This document shows positions 32,271 through 37,353 of a DNA stretch of 37,353 nt, piece after piece. Under the pieces are notes generated by a model, which saw only the letters and a list, made by a program, of their open reading frames with translations, was not told the DNA's origin and did no database searches. Origin of the DNA: Stenotrophomonas bentonitica (GTDB lineage: Bacteria > Pseudomonadota > Gammaproteobacteria > Xanthomonadales > Xanthomonadaceae). Positions within the stretch are counted from its first letter, which is position 1, and each line of letters begins with the position of its first letter. The position numbers and the translations under genes are program-made. The DNA lies in assembly GCF_002887735.1 (NCBI RefSeq), contig NZ_PKQP01000017.1:1-37353 (forward strand). The letters run 5' to 3'.

Positions 32271-33236
32271 ATGGGAACGCAGCACGTAGGCCATAGGGAG
32301 CTTGTCAATTTTGCCGACGATCGGGTCAATCTGCCACGCGATAAAGCCAATGAGCTACGCGCGCAGGCGCGTGGACTGAGAGAGCGTCTGGAGACCTACC
32401 TAGGGCAGCACCCGGATTTCACCCTTCGAAAGATGATCCTTTCGGGAAGTCTGGCAAAAGGCACCGCATTGCGGTCGCTCAACGACATTGACGTGGCCTG
32501 TTACATCAGTGGGGCAGACGCCCCCAAGGACATTGGGAGGCTGCTGGAGTACTTGGCAGAGCGGCTTCGAAAGGCTTATCCAAATTTCAAGCCCGAACAA
32601 GTCAAGCCCCAGACTTACTCCGTAACAGTCTCGTTCCAAGGTTCTGGGCTGGATGTGGACGTGGTGCCGATCCTCTATGACGGCGATCCTGACTGGTATG
32701 GCAACCTAGTCAGTCAGGATGATGGCTCGTTCTTGAGAACCAGCATTCCCCGGCACCTAGAGTTTGCCAAGCGGCGTAAACAATTGCAGCCTTCGGATTT
32801 TGTGCAGGTGGTGCGCTTGGTCAAGTTCTGGGCAAGGCGCATGAAGACGGAAGTTCCCGGCTTTCGTTTCAAGTCCTTCATGATCGAGATGATCCTGGCA
32901 AAGCTGTGCGATGAGGGGCGTGATTTCTCCAACTACCCCGAAGCGCTCCAGCACTTCTTCACCTACGTGGCGCAGAGCGGCCTTCGCGAACAAATCGCAT
33001 TCCAGGATTACTACCCTACCGCCATTATCGCCGCCTTCTCCGAGCCTATGCAGATCATTGATCCGGTGAACGAGAAGAACAACGTGGCCAAATTGTACGG
33101 TCACGCGCAGGTCGATGCCATTGTCGAGGCGGCATTGGATGCCGGCGACGCGATTGATGCGGCACTGGCTGCACCGACCAAGCAGGAGACCGTGCGCTAC
33201 TGGCAAAAGGTCTTCGGCTCTTCCTTCCAAGCGTGA
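32271..33236 (+). CDS. cdnC: CD-NTase of a type III CBASS system (CdnC-like)
   Basis: This 321-aa cyclic-oligonucleotide synthase is expected to make cyclic tri-adenylate-type messengers when phage is sensed. The nucleotidyltransferase signature is clear: SGS at 58-60 in ILSGSLAKGT, the metal-binding pair Asp72/Asp74 in LNDIDV, and a third acidic position in GLDVDVVPIL (Asp128/Asp130). The C-terminal helical domain contains FRFKSFMIEMILAKL, IIDPVNEKNNVAKLY and the ending TKQETVRYWQKVFGSSFQ. As I recall, it matches clade C CdnC of E. coli MS115-1 in pattern and length. A GGAG at 32259-32262 precedes the ATG by 8 bases. First gene of the operon. It should be activated by the HORMA protein encoded next. 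Confidence 0.93.
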   Translation: MGTQHVGHRELVNFADDRVNLPRDKANELRAQARGLRERLETYLGQHPDFTLRKMILSGSLAKGTALRSLNDIDVACYISGADAPKDIGRLLEYLAERLRKAYPNFKPEQVKPQTYSVTVSFQGSGLDVDVVPILYDGDPDWYGNLVSQDDGSFLRTSIPRHLEFAKRRKQLQPSDFVQVVRLVKFWARRMKTEVPGFRFKSFMIEMILAKLCDEGRDFSNYPEALQHFFTYVAQSGLREQIAFQDYYPTAIIAAFSEPMQIIDPVNEKNNVAKLYGHAQVDAIVEAALDAGDAIDAALAAPTKQETVRYWQKVFGSSFQA

Positions 33237-33243
33237 GGGCCCT

Positions 33244-33759
33244 ATGACTGGCAGCTACACACAATCAAGCACCAGCACCTTTACGATCACTCATGCCCGC
33301 CACATGGCAGCGAAATTGGCCGCCGACCTCAAGCGTATGCAGCGCTTCTATGGGGCGCCCAGCGATGACAGAATCGCCGCTTATGAGACCGAAGTGGTTG
33401 AATTGTTGAAGGCCGGCTATCTGGACACAGTCACCTACGGTTTCAAGCGGGGTGATAACTGGATCGAGCCCACACTGCGCTACACCGCAAAAGATCTTGC
33501 AGGCATGTCCGGAATCGATGACGATCCCGGCAAGCTCCGCCCAGGCGCAGATGTATCCGGGGCGAGCTTCTACAACTACCTGACGTATTCCTCTGCCTGG
33601 TTCACGCTGTCGGCTCCTCAGCGGGAGTCATTTGAAAAGTCGCTTCCATTTCAGCGTACCGGGGCAGCCGAGCCTGGTATCAGCGGAAGCCTGGTGTCTG
33701 ACCGCAGCTACTCTGCGGGTGGCAAGGCACTCGACCGCCTCAGTGTCAGGAGCTACTAA
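33244..33759 (+). CDS. cap7: CBASS HORMA-domain protein (Cap7-like)
   Basis: The 171-aa protein matches the bacterial HORMA family used in type III CBASS. After binding a peptide it activates the CD-NTase. Visible features are the N-terminal strand SSTSTFTITHARHMAAKLAADLKRMQRFYG, then ELLKAGYLDTVTYGFKRGDNWIEPTLRYTA. The conserved central DDDPGKLRPGADVSGASFYNYLTYS and the C-terminal region (RSYSAGGKALDRLSV) that moves as a safety belt follow. The frame extends 43 codons into cdnC, but the ATG at 33244, 7 bases after the cdnC stop, gives the proper N terminus. Its TAA overlaps the next ATG (TAATG). Confidence 0.88.
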   Translation: MTGSYTQSSTSTFTITHARHMAAKLAADLKRMQRFYGAPSDDRIAAYETEVVELLKAGYLDTVTYGFKRGDNWIEPTLRYTAKDLAGMSGIDDDPGKLRPGADVSGASFYNYLTYSSAWFTLSAPQRESFEKSLPFQRTGAAEPGISGSLVSDRSYSAGGKALDRLSVRSY

Positions 33760-34691
33760 TGCACTCAAAGCCAACCCTTGACGAGTTGTTTGATCAACGT
33801 CGCATCTATCCGGACATCGACGCCCGCACCCGATTGGATCGGCTGATTGGCGTGGACGATCAGAAGGCTCGCTTGTCGAAGATTCTCGGCCTGCTAGTCC
33901 ACCCAGCTGGCCTGGAATTGTGGGCCAAGCGCCATCACCCAGGTGCCGCAACGCTGCTTGATTCCGTACTGCGCCGACCTCCTTTGGTCATTCTTTCCGG
34001 TGACGTCGGCTCTGGCAAAACCGAATTGGCAGAGACTATCGGTGATGCCGTGGCGCGACAGGAGAAGATTGATATCACCTTGTTCCCGCTCAGCCTGGCC
34101 ACCCGAGGCAAGGGACAGGTTGGCGAGATGACCCAGCTACTCACCACAGCGTTCGACTACGCGCTGGCAGAAGCGACCAAATTGCAAGGTCGCGGAAAAA
34201 GCACCGGAGGGGTCATCTTGCTGGTGGATGAGGCCGATGCGCTGACCCAGTCTCGGGAATCGGCGCAGATGCACCATGAGGATCGAGCAGGGGTCAATGC
34301 CTTCATCAGGGGTATCGATCGTCTGGCGCAGACGAAGGTGCCCGCCGCCGTGATCATGTGCACCAATCGCCTCAACGCGCTGGATCCGGCCGTACGCCGT
34401 CGCGCCGCTGACATTTTGACCTTCAACCGTCCTGATTCAGCTCAGCGACGCTACGTCCTGGAACACCAGTTGCGACCGCTGGGTCTATCCTCCGTGCAGA
34501 TCGAAGGGCTGGTAGAGGCCACTGGAGCGAAGGATGGACAAGAGGTCGGCTTCACCTACTCTGACATCACACAGCGGTTGATCCCCTCGATCGTACTAGA
34601 TGCTTATCCAGACCGATCGATTGAGAGCAAACGCGCGCTTGAGATTGCTCGCCCAATGCAGCCAACGCCGGCGTTTCAGGATCATGGCTGA
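33759..34691 (+). CDS. cap6: TRIP13/Pch2-like AAA+ ATPase of CBASS (Cap6-like)
   Basis: The 310-aa remodelling ATPase pulls HORMA proteins open, preventing spontaneous activation of the CD-NTase. It has an N-terminal LDRLIGVDDQKARLSKILGLL region, Walker A GDVGSGKT (81-88), Walker B VILLVDEAD with Asp157/Glu158, sensor I CTNRLNALD (201-209) and arginines in AVRRRAADILTFNRP. The small C-terminal helical domain runs to LEIARPMQPTPAF. All ATPase residues look intact. It has no separate N-terminal adaptor domain, like other bacterial TRIP13 homologues. Translationally coupled to the HORMA gene. A 135-base gap separates it from nucC. Confidence 0.92.
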   Translation: MHSKPTLDELFDQRRIYPDIDARTRLDRLIGVDDQKARLSKILGLLVHPAGLELWAKRHHPGAATLLDSVLRRPPLVILSGDVGSGKTELAETIGDAVARQEKIDITLFPLSLATRGKGQVGEMTQLLTTAFDYALAEATKLQGRGKSTGGVILLVDEADALTQSRESAQMHHEDRAGVNAFIRGIDRLAQTKVPAAVIMCTNRLNALDPAVRRRAADILTFNRPDSAQRRYVLEHQLRPLGLSSVQIEGLVEATGAKDGQEVGFTYSDITQRLIPSIVLDAYPDRSIESKRALEIARPMQPTPAFQDHG

Positions 34692-34814
34692 GATGCCTTC
34701 CCAGCACGCGCCGGGGCGCCGCTGACACTGTTTCGTGTGGCACAGCTGGCTGCCCCACCCCAGTCGCTGCTATTTCACATTGTTGACCAGGCAAGCGCCT
34801 GCTGCTGAGTGTAT

Positions 34815-34820
34815 GGAGGT
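34815..34820 (+). promoter_or_regulatory. Strong ribosome-binding site deciding the nucC start
   Basis: GGAGGT lies 6 bases before the ATG at 34827. An in-frame GTG at 34809 would precede this site and add six residues, but the perfect Shine-Dalgarno and homology to NucC (beginning M-S-x-W-S-L-S) both support 34827. A separate strong site suggests high, independent translation of the effector. Confidence 0.8.
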
Positions 34821-34826
34821 CCCAAG

Positions 34827-35552
34827 ATGTCCCAATGGTCACTTTCACAGCTGCTTTCTTCATTGCATGAGGATGTTCAGCTGCGCCTTGCCACTGTCCG
34901 GAAGACGTTCAATCACCCAGGGTCCAAGGGGGATGCCAGTGAGAACGTGTGGATCAGCTTGCTGGATACCTACCTACCAAAGCGCTATCAAGCTGCGAAG
35001 GCACACGTGGTGGATAGTCAAGGAAATTTCAGCCAGCAGATTGATGTGGTGATTTTCGATCGGCAGTATTCACCGTTTATTTTCACCTACGAGGGTGAAA
35101 TCATTGTTCCTGCCGAGAGCGTCTATGCGGTGTTCGAAGCCAAGCAGACAGCGAATGCAGAGCTGGTGGCGTACGCCCAGCAGAAGGTGGCAAGCGTTCG
35201 ACAGTTGCAGCGCACTAGCCTGCCAATCCCGCACGCGGGTGGGGTCTATCCGCCAAAGGCCTTGATGCCAATTCTTGGCGGGCTGCTGACCTTTGAAAGT
35301 GACTGGAGTCCAGCGCTTGGGCCCTCCCTGGAAAGGGCACTGACCGCCAATCCCGGCGACGGGCGCTTGGACCTTGGCTGCGTTGCTGCGCATGGTCACT
35401 TCTTCTTTGACCATTCCAAGGATCGCTATCTCTTTGTGAATGAGAACAAGCCCGCGACGGCGTTCCTCTTCAAACTCATCGCCCAACTTCAGTTCAGTGG
35501 GACCGTACCGATGATTGATGTTGAGGCTTACGGCCAGTGGCTGACGAAGTGA
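34827..35552 (+). CDS. nucC: NucC, cyclic-trinucleotide-activated DNA endonuclease
   Basis: NucC is the killing effector of this CBASS type. On binding cyclic tri-adenylate, two trimers join and cut double-stranded DNA until the cell is destroyed. The 241-aa length equals that of E. coli NucC. The restriction-endonuclease-like active site is intact: Asp73 (QQIDVVIFD), Glu104 and Lys106 (VYAVFEAK). Other conserved segments are SQLLSSLHEDVQLRLATVRK, GDASENVWISLLDTYLPKRY, LPIPHAGG, ILGGLLTFESDWSP and FKLIAQLQFSGTVPMIDV. A perfect ribosome-binding site precedes it. It is the last gene of the operon and looks fully functional. Confidence 0.95.
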   Translation: MSQWSLSQLLSSLHEDVQLRLATVRKTFNHPGSKGDASENVWISLLDTYLPKRYQAAKAHVVDSQGNFSQQIDVVIFDRQYSPFIFTYEGEIIVPAESVYAVFEAKQTANAELVAYAQQKVASVRQLQRTSLPIPHAGGVYPPKALMPILGGLLTFESDWSPALGPSLERALTANPGDGRLDLGCVAAHGHFFFDHSKDRYLFVNENKPATAFLFKLIAQLQFSGTVPMIDVEAYGQWLTK

Positions 35553-36311
35553 TGGCTTGGTCATGGCAGCTGTTGGGCGCGACATGAGGCATGCCTGCCC
35601 GGGTACTCCGCGCTGTTTAGCGAGGAAGCTTGCCTGAGGGAGACGCCTCTAGGCTTCACGCGCTTCGTGCCCAGCTCGAGGTGCACCGAGTGAGGTCGCT
35701 GCCTTCCGGCCCGGAGCACGGATGTTTCAACTTGGGGCGTCGCGCGATTAGCTTGTGCACAATCAGCGTCAGCGGGCCAGCGCGAGGCTGGCTGAATCTC
35801 TAGCGATGCCGCGACTATCCCTTCCTCCGAGTCCGAGTCCGAGCCCCACCTCGACCACGTGGCGGGGCCGACCTAAAGGAAGAGGTTCGCAACCTCCAAT
35901 GGCCACCTCGACTGCTGCGAGAGCGGCTCGGCCACAATCATCGATAGCCTGCCGGACAAGAGCATTCCAGTCCCCACAGCATTGATTACGCTCGTTTGAA
36001 CTACGCCGCCGGGCACAGCCGCTCCATTGGCTTTGCCTCAAATTAGAAGCCGTGCATTGGCGCCGCACCAAATTCATGCACTAGCGTTGTGCAATGTCCA
36101 ACTACACAGCATTGGCGCGCGCGCGATTGTGGTGCAACACCGCATCGATCCATTGATTAATCAATGAGATACAGAATCATAGTTTTGCGCGTGCAACACC
36201 GAGGTTCCAAGGACAAAGCGAGCATTGATGCATGTGCCAGGACCTGGACGGCGACCGCATGACCCCCGCGGGTTGAAGGCGTATTCGCAGGGGCACAGCC
36301 CCTACATCCCG
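35553..36311. other. Non-coding region right of CBASS with repeats and palindromes
   Basis: About 760 bases without a recognisable gene. Short open frames are present on both strands, but composition is not protein-like. The segment 36050-36210 is richest in repeated motifs (TGCAACACC, TTGTGCAA, GCATTGG) and contains a 16-base palindrome. It could be a transposon end, a replication or partition site, or a recombination site. A short tandem repeat of CCGAGT/CCGAGC occurs at about 35826-35843. Confidence 0.5.
36130..36201. repeat. 11-bp direct repeats flanking a 16-bp palindrome
   Basis: GTGCAACACCG occurs at 36130-36140 and again at 36191-36201, 61 bases apart start to start. Between them lies the perfect palindrome CATTGATTAATCAATG (36149-36164). 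Related but imperfect motifs occur nearby (TTGTGCAATGTCC at 36097-36109, TTGTGCACAAT at 35753-35763). Spaced direct repeats beside an A+T-rich palindrome are what TnsB-binding sites or plasmid iterons look like. Confidence 0.6.
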
Positions 36312-36719
36312 TCACTTGCAGGCGGCGTAGACCTGATCCTCCATCTGGCGGCTGATTTCAAAGGATCGATTCACCCCGGCCGCACGATACACCGCGTCCC
36401 GTCGATCTTTCGCCGCTTGGCAAAGCCCCGGGTCTCTATACTGACTGACTACTGCGCCGCTGCCACCGCTTCGCGCCGGAGCCTGATACGAGCGCCCTTG
36501 CGCCCGGATTCGATTTTGTTGGCGGATGCGCTCCAAGCGGGCCTGATTGGCGTACGTCTCAGGCTGCGGAGTGGCGTCCCACGACTTACGCGGCGCGCCA
36601 TTAGGGCAAGGCGCCGACTGGTAGGTTGTCTTTCCGCCCTCAATGCATTTATGCACCTGTTGCGCAGATGCTGAGCCAGCAACCATTGTTGCCAGCAATA
36701 GAATCGCCCTAACGTCCAT
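36312..36719 (-). CDS. DUF4124-like exported protein
   Basis: The 135-aa product begins with a signal peptide (MDVRAILLLATMVAGSASAQQ), with cleavage expected after SASA. The mature protein starts QQVHKCIEGGKTTYQSAPCPNG, the pattern of the DUF4124 domain, in which a Cys pair and a YQ-x-x-PC motif are typical of small periplasmic proteins common in Xanthomonadaceae. The rest is basic and helical (ANQARLERIRQQNRIRAQ), ending with a second Cys pair (PGLCQAAKDRRDAVYRAAG and VYAACK). The start at 36719 is preferred to an ATG 21 codons upstream because it begins the signal peptide. Function unknown. It is not obviously linked to CBASS. Confidence 0.75.
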   Translation of the reverse strand: MDVRAILLLATMVAGSASAQQVHKCIEGGKTTYQSAPCPNGAPRKSWDATPQPETYANQARLERIRQQNRIRAQGRSYQAPARSGGSGAVVSQYRDPGLCQAAKDRRDAVYRAAGVNRSFEISRQMEDQVYAACK

Positions 36720-36966
36720 GTAGCCCCCTATAGCTGGGGCATGATAAACCTGCCTAGGCCGGAGGTCACGCTGAGGTCGCAATCATGACGCGCTCTCCTG
36801 CGGCGATTCGCACACCGTAAGCCTCAGCCGTGACACGAAATCCCATGGCGCGGATCTGCGTCATTCCAGCTGCTCGATAACCTTATTGCCATCGTTGGAA
36901 ATCTACTAAATCCACGCCCTTTCACCACTGGACACAGTCGCCAGGATGCCAGGACGAATGCGGCAT

Positions 36967-37200
36967 CTATCGCCAATTTCGGCGATGTATACGGCTGACG
37001 ACAGCTGTTACCTGCTCCACCCCGCCTGCTGGCTGATGGGTGGCACCACGAACTGCCATGGCCGCCAATACGTTCTTGCCGCCTTCCTCGCAAACCTCAG
37101 TGTTTTCGGCACCCGGCGCGTACCCGTCATACAGTGGGAGAATTGCAGGGTCGTACCTAAAGGGTTTGGCCCCTACCCGCTCAAACTTTCCGGGAGACAT
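36967..37200 (-). CDS. Possible small hypothetical protein
   Basis: A 77-aa minus-strand frame starts at ATG 37200 (or 37206) and reads SPGKFERVGAKPFRYDPAILPLYDGYAPGAENTEVCEEG before becoming less protein-like towards its end. The first 50 residues have plausible composition, but I recognise no family and there is no strong ribosome-binding site. It may be the start of a truncated gene. The remaining bases (36720-36966 and 37207-37353) show no gene I can support, though the last 120 bases have an open plus-strand frame leaving the window (LPAIPPGQWRYLLVGEKFW). Confidence 0.3.
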   Translation of the reverse strand: MSPGKFERVGAKPFRYDPAILPLYDGYAPGAENTEVCEEGGKNVLAAMAVRGATHQPAGGVEQVTAVVSRIHRRNWR

Positions 37201-37353
37201 GCGCATCCCGAACCTAAGCTGCCTCTAGTTCGCTGAATATCTGGAGCGGAATCCGCACCAGTAGCAAATTGCAAAGCGGGCACCCGCTGCTTCCGGCGAT
37301 ACCGCCCGGGCAGTGGCGCTACCTGCTGGTCGGCGAGAAGTTCTGGGCTCCAC

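Noticed and set aside
37230..37353. Start of a further gene on the plus strand at the window edge
   Set aside because: About 120 bases are open and protein-like, but too short to identify and without a visible start.

Overview
The window looks like a mosaic genomic-island region of a Xanthomonadaceae bacterium, most likely Stenotrophomonas. The reasons are the very G+C-rich molybdenum-cofactor block, its MoaC-MoaB fusion and its gene order. This is an impression from sequence feel; no search was run. G+C content changes abruptly several times, so segments of different origin appear to be joined here.

Left part (1-6.1 kb, moderate G+C, all minus strand): a UvrB fragment truncated after about 220 residues, a bestrophin-family membrane protein, and a two-gene regulatory operon encoding an NtrC-type sigma54 response regulator and a Cache-HAMP histidine kinase. 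About 500-700 bases without a recognisable gene follow.

Molybdenum block (6.1-19.4 kb): a long minus-strand run reads, in transcription order, FdhF/YdeP-like molybdo-oxidoreductase, moaA, moaCB fusion, moeA, moaD, moaE, mobA, a small DUF7009-like gene, modA, modB, modC. Many of the stop and start codons overlap. Divergent from it are fdhD (sulfurtransferase for the molybdo-enzyme) and cydAB (short-Q-loop bd-type quinol oxidase). Together these supply molybdate uptake, cofactor synthesis, cofactor guanylylation, cofactor sulfuration and an apo-enzyme. MoeB (activation of MoaD) is not present and would have to come from elsewhere in the genome.

Accessory stretch (19.4-26 kb, moderate G+C): a small membrane protein, two orphan proteins of 286 and 404 aa, a dual-specificity-type phosphatase next to a HAD/NIF-like phosphatase, a DUF6694-like lipoprotein divergent from an XRE regulator, and a 79-aa putative DNA-binding protein.

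Tn7-like transposition module (26.5-31.3 kb): four tightly overlapping genes encode a TnsA-like protein, a TnsB-like DDE transposase, a TnsC-like ATPase and a TniQ targeting protein. The TnsA-like protein appears to have lost all three catalytic residues. No CRISPR array or cas gene is present. Transposon ends could not be assigned with confidence.

Defence cargo (32.2-35.6 kb): after a frameshifted tyrosine-recombinase relic comes a complete type III CBASS operon: CD-NTase (CdnC-like), HORMA protein (Cap7), TRIP13-like ATPase (Cap6) and the NucC endonuclease effector with an intact D-E-K active site. Infection would trigger cyclic trinucleotide synthesis and NucC would destroy DNA.

Right end (35.6-37.4 kb): mostly non-coding DNA with a pair of 11-bp direct repeats flanking a 16-bp palindrome, a DUF4124-like exported protein, and unassigned sequence running off the window.
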